Shown here: positions 43,339-51,062 of the stretch, piece by piece
Layout: each line of letters opens with the position of its first letter
How positions within the stretch are numbered: the first letter of the stretch is position 1
Assembly: GCA_017545365.1 (NCBI GenBank)
Contig: JAFWOP010000053.1
Location: 5,250 to 69,249 of the forward strand
Source of the DNA: Bacteroidales bacterium
Lineage (GTDB): Bacteria > Bacteroidota > Bacteroidia > Bacteroidales > P3
Direction: 5' to 3'
Length of the DNA stretch: 64,000 nucleotides
Program-made: the position numbers and the translations under genes
Notes under the pieces: model-generated
Told to the model about the DNA's origin: nothing
Seen by the model: the letters and a program-made list of their open reading frames with translations, nothing else
Database searches by the model: none

Positions 43339-43989
43339 ATGAAAAAGACACTCTTACTCCTTATCCTGCCGATACTGCTTTTCGGCAAAGCCCACGCACA
43401 AGAACAGGACACCCTCCTTCAAGACCTGCCCCTGCACCACCATGCCATCACCACCAACCCCTTCACCTTCTACTGCGACGCATTCCTCCTCACCTACGAG
43501 TACGCCCTCCCCCACCGCTCCTCCCTCGAAGTGGAGCTGGGTGCCCAGGGCTTCCACTGGGAGAGGACACAACGCAGCGGAGCCATCACCCGTCCTGGCA
43601 TCGCCACCTCCGTCGGCTACAAATTCTACCTGCCGCTGGGCAAGCGCAGCAAGGCGATGGCACGGGCCGGAAGCATCCCCCGCACCAGCTTCTACCTCAA
43701 GCCGCGCCTCGCACTCGTACACCAATGGAGCACCTACGACACCTATCTTGGCAACAATGGGTGGAACATCGTCACCCAGCGCACCACCCTCCGCGAGAAC
43801 ACCCTCTCCCTGGCCTTCATCGTAGGCTACCAGTTCGTCTCACGCCACGGCTTCGTCCTAGCCCCCTACTTCGGCTACAACGCCCCCTTATGGCTCAGTG
43901 GCCCGTTCCACACCGTGGAGCAACCTGGCGCCACTGCCGCCTCTATCGGGACCGCCACCCTCGGCCTTAAACTGGGCTGCGCCTTCTAG
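43339..43989 (+). CDS. Probable small outer-membrane beta-barrel protein
   Basis: About 216 residues from the ATG at 43339 (MKKTLLLLILPILLFGKAHA, signal peptide). A longer in-frame start at 43309 lies inside the previous gene. The mature protein alternates polar and aromatic residues in strands (FYCDAFLLTYEYALPHRSSLEVELGAQGF, LSLAFIVGYQFVSRHGFVLAPYFGYNAPLW) and ends in Phe (LKLGCAF), typical of an eight-stranded barrel. Last gene of the sigma/radical-SAM operon, starting 11 bp after the previous stop. Confidence 0.78.
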   Translation: MKKTLLLLILPILLFGKAHAQEQDTLLQDLPLHHHAITTNPFTFYCDAFLLTYEYALPHRSSLEVELGAQGFHWERTQRSGAITRPGIATSVGYKFYLPLGKRSKAMARAGSIPRTSFYLKPRLALVHQWSTYDTYLGNNGWNIVTQRTTLRENTLSLAFIVGYQFVSRHGFVLAPYFGYNAPLWLSGPFHTVEQPGATAASIGTATLGLKLGCAF

Positions 43990-44190
43990 CAACACCTCTT
44001 CCACTGCCGGTACGCTGCACGACAACAACATTCTTTCTATTTCATTTTTATTTTGTTTCAATACCCTATCTACTTCATTTTTTATCACGAAACAAAATAG
44101 AAAGGGAGCTGATGGTAACCGGAAAGGTAATCAAAACAAACATCATACCGCACCCTTAAACTGCTGCACAATTGCTGGTACGGAAAAACG

Positions 44191-44225
44191 TTGAGAGCCG
44201 TCTGTGCGTGTCAGACGGCTCTCAA
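44191..44225 (-). terminator. Strong (probably bidirectional) terminator
   Basis: Perfect 14-bp stem TTGAGAGCCGTCTG/CAGACGGCTCTCAA with loop TGCGTGT; on the minus strand it is followed by CGTTTTT. It ends the carboxyltransferase gene. Confidence 0.88.
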
Positions 44226-44245
44226 TTATCAATTCTCAATCCGAC

Positions 44246-46030
44246 TTATTCCAGCCAGCCGAGGATGTCGCCTTTCTTCACTATCTGGCCCTGCTTGACG
44301 CAGGTGTCGATGAGGCGGCCGGCCTTGGTAACCTCGACATTCATCAGGGCATAGCTGGCCTCGATGATGCAGAACACGTCGCCTTCGGCATATTCGCGTC
44401 CGGGAGTGGGAGGTACGGAGGTGTTGAAGTCTATCTCCCAAAGCAGCTGGCCGTTGGCCGTGGCCACTACGGGCGTGGCGTTGGCATGCTTCTCGTTGAT
44501 ATAGTTGGGGGTGAGCATCTTGGGTGCTTCAACGGCAACGCCCTTGGCGGGTGCAGCGGCGGCATTCTTCTCAGCACGCAGCTGGGCCACCTCCTTGTTG
44601 AAGCGTTCCTTGGCGATACCCGACTTGTAGTCGCGGTACTGGCGGTCGTGCATGGCCAGTTCGAAGAGTTCTTCGTCGTCCTCACCACGGTCCCAGCCGT
44701 TCTCCTCCATTTCCTTTATATATTCGGGGAGGGCGTCGGGGTAGGCATCCTGCGGGTTGCCGTCGTAGAACTCGTAGTTGTTCTTCTTGGCCAGCTCCAC
44801 GATTTCGGGGTCTAGCGGGCCGGGCAGTTTGCCGGCACGGCCGAGAATCATGTTCCAGCTGTCCTTGTCAATCTGGCTGAAGCGGGGCTTGCCCTGCGCC
44901 AGTGCCATGATGTTCATGAGGGCGATGTTCTTGGTGTACTGGCTGAAGGGGGTCACCAATGGGGGGTAACCCAGCTTGGGCCAGATGTATGCCACCTCTT
45001 GGAAGAGCTGCACGGTGAGTTCGTCGAAGGTCACCTCTGGTTTGCCGTTCTTCTTCAGTGCCATGTTGATGGCGCTGTGCACACCCTTGAGGTCGCTCAT
45101 CATGCTGCCCATCATGCCGCCAGGGAGGCCGCAGCCCACCAGCATCGAGGTGCAGATGCGGTTGGCGGGGTTGACGTAGAGGCCCAGAAAGTCGTCGAGG
45201 AACGACTGGGTCAGCGCACGGGTTTCCATGTAGGCTTTCATGTTTATGTCCTTCACCAGGAAGCCGTCTTCTTTGAGCATGGCCTGCACACCGATGATGC
45301 CGGGATGCACCATGCCCCATGCCAAGGGTTCCATAGCGGTGTCAATCACGTCGGCACCGGCACGTGCCACCTCCAGGATGGAGGCCATGGCAAAGCCGGG
45401 ACCCGAATGCCCATGGTACTGCACGATGATGTGGGGGTACTTTTTCTTGATTTCATACACCAGCTTGCCCAGCATGGTAGGACGGCCGATACCGGCCATG
45501 TCCTTCAGCGCTATCTCGTCGGCACCAAACTCGACCAGCTTGTCCACCACGCCCATGTAATACTCTACGGTGTGGATGGGGGAATATGTGATGCTCAGGG
45601 CGGCCTGGCTTATCATGCCGGCCTCTTTGGCATACTTGACGGAGAGCTCCAGATTGCGGGGGTCGTTCAACCCGCAGAACGAACGCATGATGTCCACGCC
45701 CTGCGCCTTCTTCACCTTGGGCATCAGCTGGCGCACATCCTTCGGCACGCCGTACATACGCAGACCGTTGAGCGCACGCTCCAGCATGTGGGTCTGGATG
45801 CCTGCTTTGTTGAACTCCTTGGTCCAAGCACGCACCGACTTGTTGGGATTCTCGCCATACATGAGGTTCACCTGTTCGAAAGCGCCGCCGTTGGTTTCGA
45901 TGCGGTCAAAACAACCCATACGAACGATGGCGGGTGCCACTTGCACCAACTGGTCGATGCGGGGTTGATATTTGCCCGACGACTGCCACATGTCGCGGTA
46001 AACCAAGCTAAATTTTATCTCTCTTGCCAT
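44246..46030 (-). CDS. Oxaloacetate/pyruvate carboxyltransferase (decarboxylase alpha-type) lacking the biotin lysine
   Basis: A 594-residue protein of the oxaloacetate decarboxylase alpha / pyruvate carboxylase B family. The carboxyltransferase domain is intact: metal and substrate motif YRDMWQSSG near the N-terminus, the active-site Lys in EIALKDMAGIG, and HGHSGPG. The C-terminal biotinyl domain is recognisable (GDVFCIIEA... to VKKGDILGWLE). However, the usual EAMKM-type motif reads EASYALMNVEV, with one extra residue and no lysine, so biotin cannot be attached there. It could use another biotin carrier or have another role. No beta or gamma subunit is adjacent. Confidence 0.88.
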   Translation of the reverse strand: MAREIKFSLVYRDMWQSSGKYQPRIDQLVQVAPAIVRMGCFDRIETNGGAFEQVNLMYGENPNKSVRAWTKEFNKAGIQTHMLERALNGLRMYGVPKDVRQLMPKVKKAQGVDIMRSFCGLNDPRNLELSVKYAKEAGMISQAALSITYSPIHTVEYYMGVVDKLVEFGADEIALKDMAGIGRPTMLGKLVYEIKKKYPHIIVQYHGHSGPGFAMASILEVARAGADVIDTAMEPLAWGMVHPGIIGVQAMLKEDGFLVKDINMKAYMETRALTQSFLDDFLGLYVNPANRICTSMLVGCGLPGGMMGSMMSDLKGVHSAINMALKKNGKPEVTFDELTVQLFQEVAYIWPKLGYPPLVTPFSQYTKNIALMNIMALAQGKPRFSQIDKDSWNMILGRAGKLPGPLDPEIVELAKKNNYEFYDGNPQDAYPDALPEYIKEMEENGWDRGEDDEELFELAMHDRQYRDYKSGIAKERFNKEVAQLRAEKNAAAAPAKGVAVEAPKMLTPNYINEKHANATPVVATANGQLLWEIDFNTSVPPTPGREYAEGDVFCIIEASYALMNVEVTKAGRLIDTCVKQGQIVKKGDILGWLE

Positions 46031-46108
46031 AATCTGTTATACCAATATTTGCTGTATCTTTCTTGTTAACAATAAAATACGCAGGAGAACGCCTTCTCCC
46101 GCAATTTG

Positions 46109-46116
46109 CAAAGTTA
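46109..46116 (-). promoter_or_regulatory. -7 box of the carboxyltransferase gene
   Basis: TAACTTTG on the minus strand, 79 bp upstream of the start. The miniature element begins 41 bp further upstream. Confidence 0.5.
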
Positions 46117-46147
46117 CGAAAAAAAATTGATTTGCTAAAAAAAGTGT

Positions 46148-46157
46148 GGCAGATGAT
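46148..46157. repeat. Target-site duplication, left copy
   Basis: GGCAGATGAT, directly abutting the left terminal repeat; identical to 46521-46530. Confidence 0.85.
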
Positions 46158-46520
46158 CAGGGCAAACGCATCAAAATCAGTTGTCAGGTATGCCGAAAGT
46201 TCATATACGATGTGCGGCAATGCGACTCCGGCCCCAGCCCAAAGGGCTGGAACAGATATAGCCTAGGGCAACGCCCTAGGAATCAGTCCACATGCCGACA
46301 GATGCAGCCTGTAGGGCTGCGACATCAAGCCCGTGCCAAAATTCGCAGTTGCAGCCCTGCAGGCTGCTGGTTGCTGCCGTCGTTGTCCCCGTATGGCGGT
46401 GCCATACGCTATATCTGTCTGTGCCTTTCAGGCTCACTGAGACATCAAACCACTGAGCTTGATTAATTGCAACGTCCTTCTAGAACCCCAAGAATCGTTA
46501 TATTTGATGCGTTTGCCCTG
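46158..46520. mobile_element. Miniature inverted-repeat transposable element (MITE-like), 363 bp
   Basis: Both ends carry the same perfect 18-bp terminal inverted repeat, CAGGGCAAACGCATCAAA reading inwards (46158-46175 and 46503-46520). The element is flanked by a perfect 10-bp direct repeat, GGCAGATGAT (46148-46157 and 46521-46530), as expected from target duplication. It encodes no protein. The interior has at least five hairpins: CCAGCCC/GGGCTGG, CCTAGGGC/GCCCTAGG, GCAGCC/GGCTGC twice, and CGTATGGC/GCCATACG. A longer pair, CAGATATAGC/GCTATATCTG (46253-46262 and 46408-46417), encloses several of these. No matching transposase lies in the window. Confidence 0.9.
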
Positions 46521-46530
46521 GGCAGATGAT
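46521..46530. repeat. Target-site duplication, right copy
   Basis: GGCAGATGAT, directly abutting the right terminal repeat. Confidence 0.85.
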
Positions 46531-46551
46531 GGATTCCAAAACATGAAAGCA

Positions 46552-46584
46552 AAAGGCCGACCCAACAATTTGTGGTCGGCCTTT
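46552..46584 (-). terminator. Terminator of the DUF285 lipoprotein gene
   Basis: Perfect 11-bp stem AAAGGCCGACC/GGTCGGCCTTT with an 11-base loop, followed on the minus strand by TTGCTTT. Confidence 0.8.
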
Positions 46585-46607
46585 GCAAAGATTAGCATAA
46601 TCAATCT

Positions 46608-48479
46608 CTAGTGAGTAATCCATGTGTAACTTACCCCGCTGGTGGGAAGATTGGTACTATACATCAATGTGAACTTAATCGCCATGGGGCAGGTGATGGT
46701 GCAGGCACCGGAAGCGGTGGCGAGGTTATTGCACATATAATAATAATAACCTAAACTAAAATTATAAAGATTCAAGCTGGTCAGGCCGCTACAACCATCG
46801 AACATCCAACTCATGTCTATCACATTTGAAGTATTGAAACATGAGAGATCAAGAGTAGTCAGGCTGCTACAGCCTTCGAACATACGGCGCATATCTGTCA
46901 CACATGAGGTGTTGAAATTCGAGACATCAATGCTGGTCAAACTGCTACAACGCTGGAATATGCCGAACATATCTGTCACTCTAGATGTGTTGAAGTGCGA
47001 AAGATCCAAGCTAGTCAAGGTGGAACAAGAACTGAACATACTTTCCATATTTGTCACTCTTGAAGTGTTGAAATTCGAAACATTAAGAGTGGCCAGATTC
47101 TCACACGCGGCGAACATACTTTCCATATTTGTCACATTTGAAGTGCTGAAGCTTGAGACATTCAGGCTAGTCAGATGTCTACAGCACTCGAACATATGGC
47201 TCATATCAATCACATTTGGGGTGTTGAAACTTGAGAGATTAAGGCTGGTCAGACCACAATAACTAAACATATAGCTCATATCCGTCACATTTGAAGTATT
47301 GAAGATCGAGGGATCACAGCTAGTCAGTTGCCAACAGCCGTAAAACATGCCGTTCATACTTGCCACTCTTGAAGTATTAAACCCATTACCAAAATCGATA
47401 CTGGTAAGGTTGGAAACAATGGACCATTCTCCCCAAGTCCCTGCAAACATCCAGGAGCAATCTGCATTAGCAAAAATAGTGCTGGCTGAGGTGGACACCA
47501 CCCAAGTGCCATCGGAAGCCAGATTGCCATAGATGGGATTGGGAGAATTGGCCGTGGAGAGCAGTGTGCCTGACGTGACGGACGTGTTGTTGTACTCGAA
47601 GCGGACAGCAGTGGCCGCGGTGGGGAGAGCCGCATTAAATATAGGGCCGTCAACCAGATAAGCAAACATGTAGGGAGTCAGGCTGTTCATATTGGCCGTA
47701 ACCGTGGTGACGGTGTTGTTGACCAGAGTGACATTGGTCTTGGCAAATTCCTGGTATCCGTCGGCAGTGTTAACGGTAATGGTGACATTGTCGGGTGTCG
47801 CAAATGCTGGAACCACTATGTCGAAGACTGCTGTGCCGTTAGCCACGGGGAGAGTTTCCATGACGGTGTTGTCAGATTTGGCCAAAGTCACCTCATGGCT
47901 GCCTGTGGCGGACATGACGATGGCGTCGTCGGCCTGCCCGGCAATGGTGGCTGTACCGTCGCCGCTGAGGATAGCATTCTCGGAAGCGATGGTGATGCTG
48001 GTGATGGCAAGGGCATCATTGGTCTGGTTGTTAACTGTCACGCGTACCACGGAACAAAGGTTGTGGAACAGCAGTGTGTTGCCGCTGGTAAGGTAGGCAC
48101 CCATGGGCAGTTCGCAATGCTGGTGGCCGCCCACAACAGAGTAGGTCTGAGTGGAAGGTAAGGTAACGGGAACCGAAGGGCTGCTGGCAATATTGCTGCC
48201 CGCGGCCACAAGGCTGGCAGGATAGATGGCTCGGTAGGAAAGGGCTGCGGCCACATTGTTAATCTGTCCGTTGGCACCAGCAGCAACAGTAATGGCGTAG
48301 GTGCCATCGTTGATTACAATCTGATCGCCATTCTCCCAGCTGGGTAGATGGTCGTCAACATACACTTTGGCATTCTGGTCGATGACTGCACCGAGGGTGA
48401 CAGTCTCCTGGTCTTTCTTACAGCTGCTCACCAGGGTCAACAGGGTCAATCCAGCACAAAGGATAGAGATTCTTTTCAT
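46608..48479 (-). CDS. Surface lipoprotein with fimbrillin-like N-terminus and DUF285 repeats
   Basis: About 623 residues from the ATG at 48479 (MKRISILCAGLTLL, lipobox VSSC). Residues to about 270 resemble the N-terminal domain of Bacteroidota fimbrillin-like proteins (TLGAVIDQNAKVYVDDHLPSW). Residues about 370-580 are some eight copies of the BspA/DUF285 unit of 25-26 residues, e.g. MFSSCSTLTSLDLSHFNTSR. The tandem units sit at about 46800-47370 and could vary by recombination. Such proteins are expected on the cell surface and may act in adhesion. It is 23 bp after a 53-residue gene and preceded by a structured leader at 48709-48841. Confidence 0.88.
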   Translation of the reverse strand: MKRISILCAGLTLLTLVSSCKKDQETVTLGAVIDQNAKVYVDDHLPSWENGDQIVINDGTYAITVAAGANGQINNVAAALSYRAIYPASLVAAGSNIASSPSVPVTLPSTQTYSVVGGHQHCELPMGAYLTSGNTLLFHNLCSVVRVTVNNQTNDALAITSITIASENAILSGDGTATIAGQADDAIVMSATGSHEVTLAKSDNTVMETLPVANGTAVFDIVVPAFATPDNVTITVNTADGYQEFAKTNVTLVNNTVTTVTANMNSLTPYMFAYLVDGPIFNAALPTAATAVRFEYNNTSVTSGTLLSTANSPNPIYGNLASDGTWVVSTSASTIFANADCSWMFAGTWGEWSIVSNLTSIDFGNGFNTSRVASMNGMFYGCWQLTSCDPSIFNTSNVTDMSYMFSYCGLTSLNLSSFNTPNVIDMSHMFECCRHLTSLNVSSFSTSNVTNMESMFAACENLATLNVSNFNTSRVTNMESMFSSCSTLTSLDLSHFNTSRVTDMFGIFQRCSSLTSIDVSNFNTSCVTDMRRMFEGCSSLTTLDLSCFNTSNVIDMSWMFDGCSGLTSLNLYNFSLGYYYYMCNNLATASGACTITCPMAIKFTLMYSTNLPTSGVSYTWITH

Positions 48480-48502
48480 GTTGTGTCCTTTCTTTTTGTT
48501 GG

Positions 48503-48664
48503 TTAGTCCCAACTGGCGCTACCTAGAAGGGTGGTACCAGTAGTGGTGGGGTTAGCATTCGAATCAACCGGACAGAAGGAGAGTCCAAACCCGTCTTCAA
48601 CGGCTGCATACAACACTCTCACTGAGGGAGCGATGTAGTTGTTTTTCTGAAACTTTTCTTTCAT
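48503..48664 (-). CDS. Small protein of 53 residues upstream of the surface lipoprotein
   Basis: A complete short reading frame (MKEKFQKNNYIAPSVRVLYA... ending in GSASWD) starting with ATG at 48664 and ending with TAA at 48503. The N-terminal pattern, basic start then YIAPSVRVLY, resembles small proteins often found just before Bacteroidota fimbrillin or surface-lipoprotein genes. Their role is unknown to me. No signal peptide. It shares the transcript and the structured leader with the lipoprotein 23 bp downstream. Its Ser/Thr-rich tail might be exported or act as a leader peptide. Confidence 0.65.
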   Translation of the reverse strand: MKEKFQKNNYIAPSVRVLYAAVEDGFGLSFCPVDSNANPTTTGTTLLGSASWD

Positions 48665-48708
48665 TTTGAAACTTTTTTGGTTAATAAAAAGGGGTTAGAA
48701 TATGATAT

Positions 48709-48841
48709 AAAAAAAATATCCGTGAACTTCTTTTATTCCTCGAGGTTCCGGAAATAACCCTGTGCATACAAAAGAACTCACGGACAAACCGTGAGCGTCT
48801 CGTTTCTATTGTATGCACATGAAATTTTCCGGATTTCGAGG
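48709..48841 (-). promoter_or_regulatory. Structured 5' leader, attenuator-like
   Basis: Three nested perfect or near-perfect stems: CCTCGA..TCCGGAAA (48738-48754) with TTTCCGGA..TCGAGG (48826-48841), TGTGCATACAA (48761-48771) with TTGTATGCACA (48809-48819), and CTCACGG (48777-48783) with CCGTGAG (48789-48795). A competing pairing joins 48720-48734 with 48770-48783. In the minus-strand RNA this alternative stem is followed three bases later by eight U (48716-48709), as in a terminator. Forming the nested structure would prevent it. Confidence 0.6.
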
Positions 48842-48967
48842 TGACAATTAGAAAGCAAAAACGCTTAAATAATATGTCTAATAATACTATATATTCAGTC
48901 TAATATCTTGTATCTCATTTTTTTAATTAATACTCTATTATCTTCCATTTGTCTTCTTTTTACGCTG

Positions 48968-48975
48968 CAAAGATA
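48968..48975 (-). promoter_or_regulatory. -7 box of the DUF285 lipoprotein operon
   Basis: TATCTTTG on the minus strand; the predicted transcript has a leader of about 300 bases before the first start codon. Confidence 0.55.
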
Positions 48976-49088
48976 CCAACTTTTTTTCATCCGTGCAAGG
49001 AATGGGGGGAGATTTTTTCTCTCTTCCTTTGCTGGAAAAGCAGGGATATGCCTAAGGCGGGATGGGTGGGCTGGTGTGGAACGAGGGG

Positions 49089-49856
49089 TCAGAGGTGGAA
49101 GAGGAGGCGAGCGGCAAAGGTGGTGGTTTCGGCCACTTCCTGTAGGGTGATGCCTCTGAGCTCGGCTATCTTGGCTGCGATGAGGGGGATATAGGCACTC
49201 TCGTTGCGCTGCCCACGGTGCGGCACAGGCGCAAGGTAGGGTGCATCGGTTTCGAGAAGTATGCGTTCCAATGGGGCCTCTTGGGCGATAGACGCGAGGG
49301 TGGCATTCTTGAAGGTGACCACCCCGCCAATGCCGATATGGAAACCCATCTCAATGGCCTTATGCGCCTCTTGGATGCTGCCGCCGAAGCAGTGCATCAC
49401 GCCACGATAGGTGGGATAGTTGAGGTCGCGGAGGAGGCCAAACAGTTCATTGTGGGCTTTTCGCACATGCAGACATACCGGCAGCTGGAGCTGGCGGGCC
49501 CATGCAAGCTGTTGCTTGAGGGTGTGGAGCTGCTGTTCGAGGAAAGTCTTGTCCCAATAGAGGTCGAGCCCTATCTCACCTACGGCGCAATAGGAGGCAT
49601 TGGTGTTGAAGAGCTTTTGCCGGACGATGTCGAGTTCGGCTTGCGGGTCGGCGGTGACAGAGGTGGGGTGAAGCCCCATCATCTGGCGGAAGCAGTCGGG
49701 GAAGGCTTGTGCCAAAGCCTCCTGACGGGGGTGGCTGAGGCTGTCGATAGCAGGGAGCAACATGAAGGAGACACCAGCGTCAAGCGCACGACGGACAGCT
49801 TCAGGCCGGTCGTTGTCGAAGGCTTCGTCGTATAGATGACAATGGGTGTCTATCAT
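49089..49856 (-). CDS. tatD: TatD-family metal-dependent hydrolase
   Basis: A 255-residue amidohydrolase-fold nuclease. Metal ligands: the DTHCHL motif at residues 3-8, Glu in GEIGLDLYWD, His in VCLHVRKA, His in MHCFGG, and Asp in LETDAPYLAP. TatD enzymes are 3'-5' DNA exonucleases linked to DNA repair and DNA turnover. Length typical. Its start codon overlaps the stop of the DUF2520 gene, and the two are probably cotranscribed. Confidence 0.92.
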   Translation of the reverse strand: MIDTHCHLYDEAFDNDRPEAVRRALDAGVSFMLLPAIDSLSHPRQEALAQAFPDCFRQMMGLHPTSVTADPQAELDIVRQKLFNTNASYCAVGEIGLDLYWDKTFLEQQLHTLKQQLAWARQLQLPVCLHVRKAHNELFGLLRDLNYPTYRGVMHCFGGSIQEAHKAIEMGFHIGIGGVVTFKNATLASIAQEAPLERILLETDAPYLAPVPHRGQRNESAYIPLIAAKIAELRGITLQEVAETTTFAARLLFHL

Positions 49857-50617
49857 TACTTCAAGTTCTGCAGGATGGCGGTCAGCTCATTGTAGAGATT
49901 CAGCAACTCGGGGTTTTTGGCTAGTAGCTTGCGATGGGCATCGAGTGTTTTCTCATCGCCACGGACGGCCGGGCCGGTCAGCTGGTATTTGACATCGCCC
50001 CACTGAATACGCTTGGCAGTAGTCATGATGAGAGGATAGAGTATCTCGAAGTCGATTTTGTGACGTTTGCACAGCTGCTGTGCAACGCCGTACAACGCAT
50101 TGGTGAAGTTGTTGACAAAGACCGAAGAGAGGTGGAGGTACTGACGTTGTTTGAAGGTAGTATGGTAGATATGGGTAGAAATCATACCAATGAACTCGGC
50201 AATTGCATTCTCAGTTATTTCATCAGACCCCTCGATACAGAAGGGGAGCTGGTTGTACTCGACAGCGACATCGCGCACAAAGGACTGCGGCGACCAAATA
50301 ACGCCATAGCGCGAACTGGTTTGCTTCAACACTTTGATGGGTACTGCTCCTGAAGTGTGAAGCACCAGTGCGTCATTGAGATGGAGGTCCAATACCACGT
50401 CGTAGAGGGCATCATCGGTTACAGCGATGATGTAGATATTGGATGTGGGACGGAGTTTGTCGAACGAGTTAATAGGTTCAGCCACAACCCGGTGAGCGAG
50501 GTATTGAGCATGGCTGAGGTCACGCGAATAGATTTGGTCTATCACGTGACCTCTATTGTACATGGCTAGTGCGAAATGGGTGGCCACATTTCCCGACCCG
50601 ATAAAGGAGATACGCAT
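49856..50617 (-). CDS. Rossmann-fold oxidoreductase-like protein (DUF2520)
   Basis: A 253-residue protein with an N-terminal nucleotide-binding loop (MRISFIGSGNVATHFALAM) as in NADP-dependent pyrroline-carboxylate reductase relatives. A helical C-terminal domain (FVNNFTNALYGVAQQLCKRH...) of the DUF2520 type follows. An enzymatic reaction has not been assigned in this family as far as I know. A dehydrogenase role on a carboxylate substrate is plausible. One-base overlap with tatD. Confidence 0.85.
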   Translation of the reverse strand: MRISFIGSGNVATHFALAMYNRGHVIDQIYSRDLSHAQYLAHRVVAEPINSFDKLRPTSNIYIIAVTDDALYDVVLDLHLNDALVLHTSGAVPIKVLKQTSSRYGVIWSPQSFVRDVAVEYNQLPFCIEGSDEITENAIAEFIGMISTHIYHTTFKQRQYLHLSSVFVNNFTNALYGVAQQLCKRHKIDFEILYPLIMTTAKRIQWGDVKYQLTGPAVRGDEKTLDAHRKLLAKNPELLNLYNELTAILQNLK

Positions 50618-50672
50618 GATTGCGAGTTTATATAGTTAATAGTAAAGCTAATTTGTTCAGGTAGTAGGATTG

Positions 50673-50894
50673 CTAGTATTCGTCCTCTTGGAAGAAGAAG
50701 TCTTCTTTGGTTGGGTAATCGGGCCAGAGGTCTTCGATGCTGTCATAAGGATCGCCTTCGTCCTCAATTTCCATCAGATTTTCAATTACTTCCATAGGTG
50801 CTCCGGTACGTTGGGCATAATCTATCAACTCATCTTTTGTGGCAGGCCACGGAGCATCCTCTAATTTTGTTGCCAATTCAAGTGTCCAATACAT
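50673..50894 (-). CDS. DUF2795 protein
   Basis: A 73-residue acidic protein with the DUF2795 pattern (WPATKDELIDYAQRTGAPMEVIENL) typical of Bacteroidota. The fold is a small helical bundle. The C-terminal 20 residues are highly acidic and aromatic (YDSIEDLWPDYPTKEDFFF). Cytoplasmic; function unknown. It is 55 bp upstream of the DUF2520 gene in the same direction, with a promoter box at 51027-51034. Confidence 0.85.
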   Translation of the reverse strand: MYWTLELATKLEDAPWPATKDELIDYAQRTGAPMEVIENLMEIEDEGDPYDSIEDLWPDYPTKEDFFFQEDEY

Positions 50895-51026
50895 CTTTTC
50901 CTTTTACTTTTTGTTGTTTTTGGTTCTCTGATTTGGAATTATTTTAACGGAACTCGAAAAATCAAAGAGCTGTAATTTAAACGTTTTCAATACGAAGCAT
51001 ATATATGAGCTCACATATACATTTTG

Positions 51027-51034
51027 CAAAAATA
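51027..51034 (-). promoter_or_regulatory. -7 box for DUF2795-DUF2520-tatD
   Basis: TATTTTTG on the minus strand, 133 bp upstream of the DUF2795 start. Confidence 0.45.
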
Positions 51035-51062
51035 CACCTTTTTCTGATATGTGCAAAAAAAA

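Noticed and set aside
44999..46069. 356-codon plus-strand frame opposite the carboxyltransferase
   Set aside because: Antisense shadow of a conserved enzyme, His/Val-rich as expected from reversed codons.
46234..46440. CRISPR array because of regularly spaced short hairpins
   Set aside because: The hairpins differ in sequence and spacing, have no constant repeats, and lie within a flanked miniature element.
46800..47370. Non-coding tandem repeat or CRISPR
   Set aside because: The repeats keep the reading frame of a DUF285 surface protein.
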